From Rhynchospora pubera (lineage: Eukaryota; Streptophyta; Magnoliopsida; Poales; Cyperaceae), in the NCBI GenBank assembly GCA_028095005.1, contig CM051462.1:117356752-117420751 (forward strand): a stretch of DNA of 64,000 nt, read 5' to 3'. The stretch's first letter is position 1; every line of letters begins with the position of its first letter. The notes beneath the pieces were generated by a model that did no database searches, had not been told where the DNA came from, and saw only the letters and a program-made list of their open reading frames with translations. The position numbers were made by a program, and so were the translations under genes. Shown here one piece after another: positions 21,911 to 34,261 of this stretch.

Positions 21911-24900
21911 ACATGGTCGTACTTAAGCTATTTTGACACTTAATTAAGAGAAATTAGCTAATTAACGGATTAGTAGAGATGAGCGTTTGTTTCCTGTCTG
22001 GAAATGACATTTTCTGTATTGTTTCGCGTTTTTCGCTATGATATATTCTCTGGAAGTTTTTTCCATCTACATGAAAGTTATATATCTGTGGATTGTGATT
22101 CTTTTGGCGTTAGATTCATATTTTTCTGAAATTGTATGGATTTATTGTGAAGAAAACGGCGACGGTGCACAGAACCAGTTTCTGCTCGCACTGTCCTGTT
22201 TGAATGGCTTGAAAGATTTATATTTTGAATATAAGTACCAGTGTTCTATGGCTAGAATCAAAGAGGACTTGAAAATATTTCTGAGCATGTGTAGATTGTT
22301 GCATGACTCGGATTAATTTGTGGGTTTTCAAGTATGAAAATGAAGATCTTGTCAGATTCAGTTTATTGAGCAAATCGATTGTTCTAATAAACTGTACCAA
22401 CTGAGAACTCTTTTAAAAATTCTTTTTAAATGGAGTTGTTCTATTTTGAGTTAGGATTCCAGGAAAATTACATAATTTTTCATGGAAGTTTATACCTTCA
22501 ACTAGGTTAAAATATTTCGATCGACAGTCTGTTCTAGTACAGAATTTGTTGATTGTTTAGTATGTAACTCGAATTTTTTGAACTGAACTTGGTTGTTTTC
22601 TTTTCATGGATTGTTAGTCTATAGTCTAAGATAGTTTTTCTATATATATTATATATATAAAAACTGAATAGAAGGTGGTCTAACAGACCAAATGGTTGAG
22701 AGGATAAGCTGAAAATCTCATAACGGTGTTTCGTGCAGTTGTAAGAGATTTGTCTTTTTTTATTCTCCCAGATGGTTTGAGATCTCTTCTTGAAATTTTT
22801 ACTGGTAATCACATTTATGATAAGGAGCTTAAGTAATTTATTTCATAATTTTTGGAGACCTAAAACTATTGATTTTGTTGGATTCCATTAATTACGTTTT
22901 TTGGAAAATTATTGTTTTTCTAAGTATTCAAACTAGTTGAAAACAATTAGAATACTCCTTGTTTGATCTCCTTTCAGTTATGGGATGTTTAAAGAACTTT
23001 CTAAATGAATTTAAACAAGTTTGGTTGTTTAAAATTGAGAATTTAGGCATGGAATTTGCCTATGGCAAATAATACGCAAAGATGCTTGAAAATCGTTAAT
23101 TGGAAACAAAGTGCTTGTATGTGCTAACTTTGTTTTGTAGGTGGATAGTGGGTTTAGTATGGCTCATGACTTAATGCCTTGTGGTTGTAAATTGAATGCA
23201 TGTGTGAATGTTTGTAATGCGGCCTTTGGTGCCATTAATTAATTAATTGTTGATTAATTTTAATGTAACTTGTGTGGCTTGCATGCCCCTAAGGCTAGGA
23301 TGGGAATAGGATATTTTCACATGTATTTTTGTTCCTTTATTTTATATAAGATTTAGATCCTTATAGAATTTAGTGGGAGGGACGAGGATTAGATTAGTTT
23401 TGCTTCATGGACGATGTGGCGAAACTAATGCAAGCGGGAGCCATACAAACCCACAACTATGGATGAGATGCTTATATGTGATTGCTTGTGATTGCTATGA
23501 ATTGTCATAGGCTAGGTATGGGTGTATGCTTACACGACCACCAAACAAGTGTCACATGATTGTTAGTCCCAACTAAACTCGAATAAGTTAAATCGCCCTC
23601 CTTCTCTCTATCCCCTTCTAACGTGTATGATCGTTCATTGATGCATTCTCGCCGACGCGGGACATCGTGTTCCATCATCCGTGTCGGGGTGTAAATCGGA
23701 TTTACTAGGAGCAAATAGAGAAATGTTACTTATCGATGGACCCTAATCGGATTGGACATCGGGGCAAAGTTTGTGGATGTACATGTGATATTTCACAAAC
23801 CAAGAATCATATGGAATGATTGGTTGGAGAACCTACCTTATCTAGTTGTTTTTTGTGTCATGCCGACGCTAGCACCATCTCAACGAAAATAGGGATCTTG
23901 GAAAAACTACTACATTTGGGACATTAAATAAATGTAGTGGGAGTTTTATTTGTTATAAATAAAACAATTGCATAAACTATATGACCTTAAATTGATCTTG
24001 TTATAGATGTTTAAATTGTTGCGATCAATCTTTGAAAATGAACAAACTCGTTTCTAAAAGTATTCACTTAAAGAAGTAACACCTATTCCTAAGACACGAT
24101 CTTAGTGAAAAGAAACTTGAGTATGTCAATTCCCAAAACTTTCCTCAAACTACCCGAACGTAGCATCGTGATGATTGATTGACTTTTGGCGAAAAGTTAT
24201 TCAATAAAGCGTATGACCAATATCCTCATTTGAAATCTCTAGACCTTTGAATTAGAGAATTCATATGGACTAGATTTAACTCGTACGCTCTCATCCGTTT
24301 ACTCAAGAAAGTGTTCTTGGAGAAAGTAGATATTAACTCCATCATTTATGATTGAGTATAAAGAATATGAGTTGACCAAGAGGTTCTTCTTTTAAAAGAA
24401 GTTATATGAATGTTTCATTGGATTACAAATCGAAAGATTTAAGTAGCTAATTGATGACTAGAGATATTAATCTCCGATATCAAGGATTGTTGATATTGTC
24501 ATACGATCTCTTTGGAATCATGAAGGATATGATATTACCTTTATGCACGCTTGTTAATGCAAAAAGGTGATTGGTTAAGTATTCAAGAAATACTTCACCA
24601 ATGTATGAGTTGAAATTTCGAGACTCTCATTTATGACCATGTGTCACATGAGATGTTTCATTTGCCGTTTTATGGGAGGCATTTGAAAGGTTGTCCGAAA
24701 TACCATGATTGTGACGATTAGAAATATTCTAATCCTAAAGTGTATTTGTCGTTCAAATTATCTCACTATCTCTAATTTACACTAGTAACTTGATACTAGT
24801 TCATATGCTCACATTTAACGAAATGTATTAGCAATGAAGAATAAGAGAAAATTCGAGAGATGTAAAGTAAACTCCGTATAGGAAATGACTTGTTCGTCTA

Positions 24901-27900
24901 AGTCATTACCATTAAATACGTAGAGTTATCTTTACTAAGAGTATGTTTAGGAATTGAAGGTTGCATACCTTAATCCTAACCTCTCAAAACGTCTCCATTT
25001 CATATTCGATGATGGATGATTATGTTTTGTAAAAGACATGTTCTTTTATCATGAATTTGTTTATATGATTTCATGCATCTTGATTGAATTTGTTTGAAAT
25101 AGATAAACAATTTTTGAATGACAAGTAGGATGCGTAAGACTTGACATAAAGTATTTGACTTTCATATTATATATAACCGCTTAGTCACATACATAAACGA
25201 GAATCGCATTACGAGAGTCTCCGTAACGTAGAGCTCGTAATTCAATTCGATTTCAAATCGATTGATATGCGAATCATGTTTGTTAAATGACAAAAGCGCC
25301 TTTAACCTATGAAGGTTTAATGACAAGTGAATTAATTAGGACTTATACATATCGATGTATAAAGACCTATAAGTACTTGTGCAATGAAAGGTTGTTGATA
25401 CTTTACTACTTAACCAACGATCATTGTAGATATTAACATATCTATTTGGTAAGGTATAAGTATGAACCTTTTGACTAGTTCAAAGGAGTTCAAGAGTGAA
25501 GTTTAAAAGACCGTTCAAGAAAAATGAAAGTCTTACAATTAATCGTGGTAAATAAGTAATTAAGTCATATGATTTGAAATATTATCTAAAGAGTATGAAA
25601 GTAGTTTTATGACTCGCTCCATGAGGAATAATATGTCCAAGAATGGAGGTATCGAACAATATTTTGTATAGTTCGATCGGTAATAAATCAAATGGACTTA
25701 TTCGACTCGTATTAGGTAATTATGTTTGAGGACAATATTATTTACACTGAATGATGTTCCATCGAAATCTATTGAAGAAGATGTCTTACGAGATTTTGAT
25801 CTCTAAGTATAATACTTCTCAAGATTTGGTGTTGAGAAGCTTATTTCAAGTATTGTCGACTTGTAAGCTTAAACCAAATAAGACACTATAAGTTTGTAGG
25901 ATATCTTAAATTAACCGAAAGTTACTACTTCTACAAACATGATAAGAACAAAGAAGTTGTTGCTAATCATAACTTAGTCTTGGAGAATGATATTCTCAAG
26001 AAGAAGTAGTGGGAGTAAAGTGAGCATTAAAATAGTTTATGCGTCACTGCAAGAAATACTCTTATGGGAAACTTGTCACTCCATACATTGTACTTAGTGA
26101 GAGTTGAGTGGAACTTCATTCACAAGTTGTTTTGAAAGAAGTTTAATAGTACGCTCCTTCTAATGAAGACTCAACCATCTCACGATTTGATGATGTTCGA
26201 GAAACTCATGGAATATATGAGGAGTCAAGAACTCGTTCGACAAATCATTGTGGAAGTAGTTCATGAACCTCAAGTACCAATCCTACAAAAGATCAACGAG
26301 AGTTGATTGCCTAAGCCGTTTGGTGCATTGGCTTCACGACATTCTCAAACTTAGCATATAAGAATCCGTTGATAAACAAGGAAACGATGGAACGATCCGA
26401 TTCCACATATATGGTTTGAATTCATATGATATTCGAATAAAATCCGTGTATAACAACAAGGTATGGACCTTGGTTTATGTTCATGAAGAAGCAATCCATC
26501 AAGAACGTTTAGATCTTCAAAAGGAAAGATCGACATGGATATCAAATCGACTATGTACAAAGCGCGGCTTCTCGCTTGTAGCTATGTCTAAGTCGATGAC
26601 TAGTTGACTACGTACAAAGCACAACCTCTTGCTTGTGGCTATGTATAAGTCAATAAAGATCATTCTAGCAATAGTTGTATTTCATATATATTGATATATG
26701 GAAAAAACACATAAAACCGCCTTCTTCGTATGAATGAAGGAAGATGTTGTGCATTTGACATAAATCGAGGTTTTATGTATTGCTAAAAACATACGCATGC
26801 TTCAAGGATCCATTAATGGATTAAAGCAAGTATTGTGGAGATTGGAATAAAAGTTTTGACAAGGAAGTCAAGGAGTTGAACTTCGTCAAAAGTATCTTGT
26901 ATAGACAAGATATTCAGTGGGAGCATAATTGTATTACTTGTATTGTTCAAGATAACAATTCATTGGGAATAACATTAAGAAAATGAGTATTGTCAAGATT
27001 TCTTTGGAGAATGTTTTCTCAAATGAGAACTTGGGTGAAATCACCTAATCCTAGGAAGCAAAATCTATAAAGATAGATTATGATGGATGTTAGGTTTGAG
27101 CAAATGTGCATATATTGACGAAGTGTTCTAGAAACACGAAAGTTACACTCCAAGAAAGGATGTCTAACTGAACGTCACATGGCATGACTTGAGTGTTTAA
27201 CTCGATCTATTGCAACTCAATTCAAGAAAGTGCATGAAATAGTTCAAGCATTCTTTCATTATGAGTTTCATTGTATACGTCATATTTATGCATATGTCCC
27301 AATGTGTAGTATCCAAAGGATATGACAAACAGTTGTCAAATGGATACAAGAGAGACACATTTGGACGATAGTCAAGGATATCCTCGAGTACTTTATGAGA
27401 AAGAGTGATATAATATTTCATCTCTTAAGATGAAAGAGAGCTCGTGTAAATTAATTACACTAATGCTAGTTTTTTCGAAAGATTGATATAATCACAGTTG
27501 AACTACATATTTTGCTTAAGGTGGTGTTGTAAGTTTAGAAAGTGTTCTAAATGGAATATTACAACCGTTTCCGTCACCAAAGCAAAATACATAGCAACTT
27601 GTGAAGCAATAAAAGAAGTTTATTTTGGATCGAGTTCTTAGTCGAGCTATTATGGTTCTATGCATCTCGAACCATAACTTACTCCTAAAGAACCCAATGT
27701 TACATTGGAGATTCAAATATGATCTATAACGATATCACATGATATCATATGATGATGATCAAGAACATATATATAGTAGTATATATATAGGATCAAATAA
27801 AATTGGATAGGTTCGCGAACACAGTGAACACTCTAACTTGACCTCTACCTTGAGCAGTATACGAGATGCAATTATGCATCCATACATGGTAGACGTGTGA

Positions 27901-28017
27901 GTAACTAGGTTTAAGCGTATTAATTATTTTGAGGTCCGAGACATGTATATATGTAGATATATGACATCGTTCTCAATTCTTCGTTGGCTAGAAGTCACTA
28001 CTGATTGACTCTAGGCC

Positions 28018-28027
28018 AAGTGGGAGA
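28018..28027 (+). promoter_or_regulatory. polypurine tract
   Basis: AAGTGGGAGA lies directly before the 3' LTR (28029). It is the expected position and composition for the plus-strand primer. Confidence 0.8.
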
Positions 28028-28028
28028 T

Positions 28029-29795
28029 TGTTGGAGTTATGTCCTAGAAGTCAATAATTTAATAACTTAAATATTAGTTTATGTTTTGGATGATATTTTA
28101 TCATCTGTTCCTATGTTTATTATTGACAGATCATTCAGGTTGAGGATCTGAATTGTGGATCTCTGTGGATCATTCTTTAGAATGACAATAATAAATCTAA
28201 ATGGTCCATAATCTTGATAATTAACAAGGAACACTAATTATCATATAAGATTAGTATGCAAGTTAAGTGATGATTAAGTTCTACAAATCATAGGTAAACA
28301 GTTACCAACTTAATTGCATATGTATATGTTATGGAACATAGTACAGGACTTGACCCAACGAAATAAACATATGGATTGTGTTATGTGTCATTATTTATTT
28401 CGTTATGATTTTGGTTCTAAGTTTGAGATGTTTATCTTTTCCACATGAGGATAGGTTCAATAAATATTGTCTACCGTTGATTCCCGATAAGGGCTGCTAT
28501 ACGGACTTTATTTATGTTCTCTTGAATTGTGCGGGGAAAAGCTAATCATCAAGAAAACCGTATGTCCCTCATTAATTCACTTAGTGAGTGACGATATCTG
28601 TTTGGGCCCCTTGATGGAGTTGGATCGTATGCGCGCAACTAAGCGATCAACTCTAGATCAAGAAACGTATAATCTGCAAGAATGACACATTCCTATCTTG
28701 GATTATACGATGATATCGTGAGACATAAGAAACAAAATAGAGAAATACATTTATTCTCTTATGCAGAATTTAAATACTGTAGCAGTACACTATTTATGCG
28801 AATTGGGAATCATAACGTGTTGCTAGATACCGCTTATGATTATTGGAATTAAATAGCGATTTAATTCCATGGCCAACATAGCATAAATCCTCAAAGGGTC
28901 ACACATAATAAGGTGTTTAACCATACGTGCATTATTTATTTATTTGCAACAGTGAGTATTGCAAAATATGATAAGTTGATTAATTAATTAAATAACGTTA
29001 TGGACCGTTATAATTAATTAAATCAAATGGATCATATAGAAATAAATTAATGCATTGTCTAATCTCTAAATAATTATTATTAAGTTAATAATTATTTATA
29101 AACAACACACTTAATTTAATTAAGTTAATTGGGCTTTAATTTATTGGTAAATTAAATGTCCAATTTAAGTAGCAATTGAATGGGCCTTTAATTAATTGAA
29201 TTGAGGCATTAAATAGAAGAGCTAGTGGCCCAACAAAGCCCACTAGAAGGCCGGCCCTATTAGGGTGGTAGGTGGGGTGGCACACTTGTAATTAGTGTGA
29301 ACTTTGTGCTAGGGTTTGGAGGCTATATAAGGACCTATATGGAGGCTCCTAGGGATGGCTCTCTCTCTCTCTCTCTCCCCACCTAGCCGCCACCTCCTCT
29401 ATGGTGCGCCGCCCCCCTCTTCTCTCTTCCATTCTATTGCTCATGTGTTGAGCTCCCTTCTTCCACAAATTAATTGGTGAATTGATTGAAGAAAGGGGAA
29501 GCTTTGGGATTAGACTTGTTATTCTCATCGCTAGCACGATTCGAGAATAACTTGGTTAATACCTTAGTGGACTCAAGGCCAAACATGGAGGAGGCGAAGG
29601 AGAGCACCCCATCGACTTCTATGCCGTGGTCGAGCCCCGCGAATACGATTTCACGGGAGGTATAATCATCCACCCCTTTCTCTTTGTGTAAAACTAGCTT
29701 GAGTGCATGATTCATTTTGTGTGTTGTTTGTGTTGTTTCGATGGCTAAATTAGTTGTAATTAGCACTAAAATTGAAAATTACACACTTCCTAACA
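28029..29795 (+). repeat. 3' LTR of the copia-type element
   Basis: 1767 bp. By eye it differs from the 5' LTR by roughly 30 substitutions plus a few small indels (a CT-run change near 29362 and an extra TTTGTGTTG near 29726), about 98% identity. That implies a fairly recent insertion. Confidence 0.93.
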
Positions 29796-32373
29796 GGTCG
29801 GTGGCAGTCAACCATCACCTACTCCTACTATGGCCGGTGGCAGTCAAAGTGTAGGAAAGAGCTCTGAAGGGTGCAATATTTTTTATACTGAAAACCAAGA
29901 GGAGCATTTCAATGAGCAGATTGTTGAAGCGGAAGGTGAACGGATGTATCTATCTGATGGGGATGATGTAGTTGCTCCTCTGGATGCTTCAAACGAGTCA
30001 ATTGAAGAAGTAGAAACTGATTTGGAGCCAACTGTACTTACTGATAATGAACAAAGTGTGGTATACGATCCTGATAATCCAAGGATAGAGGTTAATGCAT
30101 TATTTCCCGATGTTGAGGCTTTTAGAAAATCTTTGAGGCATTTTGCTATCAAAACTGATTTTGAATATACCACATTGAAGTCTGACAAGAAAAGGTTCAT
30201 GGCCAAATGTGCTTATCCAAGTTCTCCTGGGAAGATTCGAGCTTTTAGGCTGCGAGATGATAATAAAACATTCAAAGTATTCAATATATAACTCATTAGG
30301 CAATTTCCTTTAGTATGTAAGTAACTGTATTGGTGTTTCAGATAATAGGGTTAGGGTTCTCAAAATGTGTTGGTGTTTCAGACAATACGTTTGTTTCTTT
30401 TCATTCTAATTCTTGTTTCTTTTGGGTAATGCAGATAACTGTCTTACCACATGAACATAATTGTCCATCCGTAGGCAGAGGTAAGAGGACTATGGTATCT
30501 AAGTTCTTAGGTATCGGAGAGGGCTGCAGATTTCTTAAGGAGAAATCCATCAGCTGGAGCAAAGGCGGTGCAAGATCAACTAGTCAACCAATTTCATGTA
30601 AGCTTGAATTATGGTAAAGCTTGGGCCAGAAGGACTGCTGCTCTTGTAGGCCTCCAAGGTTCCTGGGAGAATAGCTTCACATTGGTGCACAACTTCAAAG
30701 CAGAGTTGGAGAATAAATGTCCCGGTAGTATCGTTGAGATAGAATGCGAAAGGGTTGGCAATAAGATGAGGTTTAGCAAGATGTTCGTGGCATTGAAAGC
30801 ATGCATAGATGGGTTCTTAAAAGGTTGCAGACCATATTTGGCTATGGATTCTACTCATTCGACATGTACATGCTTCACTTACATGTTTACATTACCTAAA
30901 AAAAATGTCAAATTGCTTACTGTTTTGTGGCATTTATTAATGTTTTGTGGTATAAATTTGTGATTTTTTTACTCCCTGTTTGACCTCTGTTTTGTTCAAT
31001 CAATAACAATCATTCACAATTTTGAGGTCCACTGCATGTTATATGCCAATAATACTATTCTATTTACATTCTAGCTGTTTCTCTGTACTCTCGTCAGTAT
31101 AAATTAACAGACTCGAGTTTGTTAAAAATCAGATCAGATTATATCTGAGACTTGTGGTATAAATGAGCTTGTGGTAAAAATCAGATTATATCTGAGACTT
31201 CTCGGAGGCATCAAAGGTGGATTATGTAACCAACAACATATCCGAATCTTTTAATAATTGGATAAAAGATCTCAAGGATTTGCATGTTGTTGAGTTGCTT
31301 AATCAGATTAGGCGTCGACTTATGGTGACATTTGATAGGCGGAGGAAAGTAGGGACAAAATTAAATGGCAAGATTGTGCCAAGTATAATGAAGGACTTAT
31401 ATGCAAAGAGCAGACATCCAAATGTTAGGAAGATGACTATAAGTAGAGGTGGTGATTATTGTGTAGAGGTGAGTGGAACAATATATGGCACTTGTTGGAC
31501 GCATGCGGTTGAGATCGACAAGCAACAATGCAAATTTAGAGAATGGTAGATTAGCGGAAAGCCATGTATTCATGCAATTGCATTCATTTGCACCCTTAGA
31601 GGAACTAGTTAAAGAGGACTATGTGCACGAGTATTACTCAATTGAGCGATTTAGGATGGCATATGAGGGAATGATAATGCCGATGGTTGATAAATCAAGG
31701 TGGCTCAAATCTAATACTGGATTTATTGTTTGGCCACCTACCATGACTAGGCCAACTGGTAGACCTAGAAAAGAAAGAATCCCGAGTTGTCTTGAATTGG
31801 GTACAAGGAAATAACAATGCAAGAGATGCAATAAATTTGGTCATCAGGCTAGGACATGCAAGGAACCAGTAGATAACCTAGACAATACCAGAAATAGAAA
31901 TAGAAAGAGGTTTGTTAAACTTTAACTTGTATTTATCAGGCATTTGTGTAGTCTCACTGCCATTCCAGTGCATTTATTCATTTTCTCTTAATTTTGCCTC
32001 TTTGTGTTACTATTGGTTTTGTTTGTATTTTGAAGAAAAAACTGTAACTTAGATTGTTACTGTTAGGTTGTTGTTACTATTTTGGATGTATTTTGGATGC
32101 AAAAACTTAGGACTTAGATGGTTAGGCTGTTACTGTTAAGTTGTTTGTGACTATTCTGTTTGTTGTTTACTGTTCTTTATGTTGTTTGTGACTATTCTGT
32201 TTGTTGTTTATTGTTCTATTCTATCTCTGTATTTAATGTCCCTGAGTGCATTGTTGTATAACTCTAAGTAAGCAACTTACTCGTAAGCTAATGAGGTGCG
32301 ATGTATATGCTGGCATGACTTCTTTATCCAATTTCTTCCGCAAAAACTTAGGACTTAGATGGTTAGATTGTTA

Positions 32374-32555
32374 CGCCAATTGAGTGTACCAGAGACGCCA
32401 ATTGAGTGTACTAACTGGAGTGTACCAAGACTTAGAGACACTAATTGGAGTGTACCAGAGACGCCAATTGAGTGTACTAATTGGAGTGTACCAGGACTTA
32501 GAGGCACTAACTGGAGTGTACCAGAGACGCCAATTGAGTGTACCAGAGGCGATAA
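32374..32555. repeat. minisatellite of ~21-bp units
   Basis: Variants of GCCAATTGAGTGTACCAGAGAC alternate with CACTAACTGGAGTGTACCA, giving a higher-order period of about 81 bp. The array lies between the convergent transposase and GRF genes of MULE-1. Open frames through it are repeat artefacts. Confidence 0.8.
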
Positions 32556-32587
32556 CTAAAGTTAGGATATGCGATAAAACCCAAACT

Positions 32588-32865
32588 CTAAAGAGTTACA
32601 TCCCTCAAATAGCCAACATGAATGAAATTAAATTAAGAGTTACAACATTTAAAAGAGTTACATCCAACATAAATGAAACAACCAACATGAATGAAAATAA
32701 TAAAGAGAGTTACATCCCTCAAATTTAAAGAGTTACATCCAACATAATTTAAATTAAAGAGTTACATCCCTCAAATTTAAAGAGTTACAGCCAACATAAT
32801 TTCTTCACTTCACAACAACAGCCAACTATCTTACATTCCCTCAAATTTAAAGAGTTACATCCCCT
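32588..32865. repeat. AAAGAGTTACATCC repeat
   Basis: AAAGAGTTACATCC, followed by CTCAAAT or AACATAA, recurs about eight times at irregular spacing. It lies directly after the minisatellite and just downstream of the GRF gene's stop codon on the minus strand. Confidence 0.7.
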
Positions 32866-32875
32866 AATGGTGACT

Positions 32876-33746
32876 TCATATAACTACAATTACAAGAGCA
32901 ATCACCACAACTAATAGACCAATAATCACATACATATGATTATGCAGTTTGATATTGAAGTTATCCAGTGATGCAACAAGTGCTTTGATTTGACGACCAT
33001 CATTTTCAGATTTTTTTCTTCAATTCATCTATCAGTTTGATTAATTAAGATTCCAGTGTACCAACTAGCTCAACTAGCCTAGAGTCGATGGATGGTGTTA
33101 CAACATTTGCTTTTCTTAGATAAATAAAATAAGCGTCTTCCCACTTCCAGAAATTGCACCTCATATCCTTTTAGGAAAAATATAGAGATGTGTGAACAAT
33201 ATTATATTATTGTTGTGCTACAAATCTAGAAACATTGTGCTACTATAGGATTTATCAGATTGTGATACTTTCAGAATTTATCAGATTGTGCTACTATATC
33301 ATGATTTATCATATTGTGCTGCAAATCCAGAGAGCATCCAGAAATGAATCAAAATAGTCAAATTTCTCTAATAATTGAAAATTTTTCCCTTGATAAAAAA
33401 CTAGATTGGTTCCTGAGTGTTAATGTCATTGAAAACAAAACAAAAAAAGTGAAAATTGCCCCTGATCTAATTAGAAACGAAATTACCCAAATTTGAGTTT
33501 CTGAATTAATCCCTAATTACTGCAACTTGGTTCAATTTGAGCACAAGTCTATTTATTTACCTTGTTTGAGCATCTATAGAATGCTCTCTCTGGATTCAAT
33601 TTTGTTCTGCTCACAAATCTCCTCACTCGGACACCACAGTCGGGGCATGGCACGAGGGGCAACCCTTCACTTCCACCTGGTTGAAGGTCGACGCTCGACG
33701 ACACACCAGGCGATACAGATTCTGATATGCTAGATTGATGTTGCAT
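32876..33746 (-). pseudogene. GRF-zinc-finger, coiled-coil, membrane-helix protein gene carried by MULE-1 (decayed)
   Basis: Exon 1 is 33746-33561, with ATG at 33746 and a donor AAG/GTAAAT. Exon 2 is 33167-32876, entered at an AAG acceptor and ending in TGA. A Ser/Gly-rich N-terminus is followed by a finger split by the intron: CPDCGVRVRRF ... AFYRCSNK then DMRCNFWKWED. That is the GRF-type zinc-finger pattern (CxxC ... C ... C with FWxW). A charged, coiled-coil-like stretch and a strongly hydrophobic C-terminus (VIIGLLVVVIALVIVVI) follow. This architecture occurs in small plant proteins annotated like At4g04775. One in-frame stop (after the VGTLES stretch) and a one-base frameshift at a run of seven A show this copy is decayed. 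It converges on the transposase gene, so it looks like cargo of the MULE. The role is unknown. Confidence 0.75.
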
Positions 33747-34059
33747 TTTAGGATAATCGATTCTTCACCCAGCTGATCTGCTCAACATTCCAATTACGAT
33801 GCTTCTAGGGTTTATAGATACAAGCTTGAGTGAGGAGAGGAGGAGATTTAGGGTGTCGCAAGGCGATGGAGGTAGGGTTAGAGAGACGAGACGAGATAAG
33901 AAAGTTGGGCTAGTTGGCTGGGGTTAGAGAGACGAAGCTGGGCTAGGGTTTCATTTGGCAACGATAGTTACAGAGACGAGATAAAAGGTTGAAGAGAATC
34001 GACTAGGTCTGGATCCTGGTTCGGAAATCGACTGAGTCGACTGGCGATTAGGTTATAGT

Positions 34060-34252
34060 CGATAGATAGGGGTAAAATGGTCACAGAATATAGATTTGTT
34101 TTTTAAAATGTTGTTTTTATCATAAAAAAAAGTCCAAAGTGACAATAACAGAAGAGTGCCTTTGTTTTTAGGTGGCAAAATTCAAAGATTCAACTTTTGG
34201 GTGGCAAATACTCAATTTCGCAACTTTTGAGTGGCACTAAAAAAATTTTCCC
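34060..34252 (-). repeat. right TIR of MULE-1
   Basis: Inverted counterpart of 19189-19385, ending ATTTTCCC immediately before the duplication TAAAAGTTT (34253-34261). Confidence 0.9.
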
Positions 34253-34261
34253 TAAAAGTTT

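Larger units (their letters stand above)
20138..29795 (+). mobile_element. Ty1/copia-type LTR retrotransposon with decayed coding region
   Basis: Two LTRs of 1760 and 1767 bp begin TGTTGG and end TAACA. They are flanked by the 5-bp duplication GGTCG (20133-20137 and 29796-29800). A PBS matching initiator tRNA-Met follows the 5' LTR and a purine-rich tract precedes the 3' LTR. The 6.1-kb interior has no open frame over 92 codons. Broken pol traces set its class as copia: NNKVWTLV ahead of reverse transcriptase (26446), the decayed YVDD region with a following SNENLGE (26936-27040), and KYIATCEAIKEVYF from RNase H (27585-27630). It lies within the MULE-1 transposase gene. Confidence 0.9.
20010..31920 (+). 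pseudogene. mudrA-type MULE transposase pseudogene, interrupted by an LTR element
   Basis: A 5' leader exon ends ATCAG/GTATG at 19645 and an acceptor lies at 20009. The ATG is at 20029. Coding continues to 20137, is interrupted by the LTR element, and resumes in frame at 29801. The N-terminal part has a repeated GGSQPSPTPT linker, an acidic stretch and a MuDR DNA-binding-type region (around 30080-30276). An intron follows (30277-30434). The transposase part retains KACIDGFLKGCRPYLAMD, with the first catalytic Asp. Then the central core, which should hold the second Asp and the Glu, is deleted. The C-terminal part resumes near 31200 (NISESFNNWIKDLKDL) with a damaged SWIM finger (CKF replaces CxC, then a stop) and a CCHC knuckle (CKRCNKFGHQARTC). 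A frameshift near 30500-30540, another after 31549 and an in-frame stop near 31812 confirm it is dead. Confidence 0.88.
19189..34252. mobile_element. Mutator-like element MULE-1 (with nested LTR element)
   Basis: Long terminal inverted repeats (about 19189-19385 and 34060-34252) begin GGGAAAATATTTTCTGTGCC and GGGAAAATTTTTTTAGTGCC (inverted). They are flanked by 9-bp duplications TACAAGTTT and TAAAAGTTT (one mismatch), as in Mutator elements. Without the nested 9.66-kb LTR element the MULE is about 5.4 kb. It carries a decayed mudrA-type transposase gene on the plus strand and a decayed GRF-finger gene on the minus strand, each starting next to one TIR. Both genes are broken, so the copy cannot be autonomous now. 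Confidence 0.9.

Noticed and set aside
32359..32728. Repetitive open frames (SVPETPIECTNW, VYQRRQLSV)
   Set aside because: Produced by the 21-bp minisatellite, readable in more than one frame.
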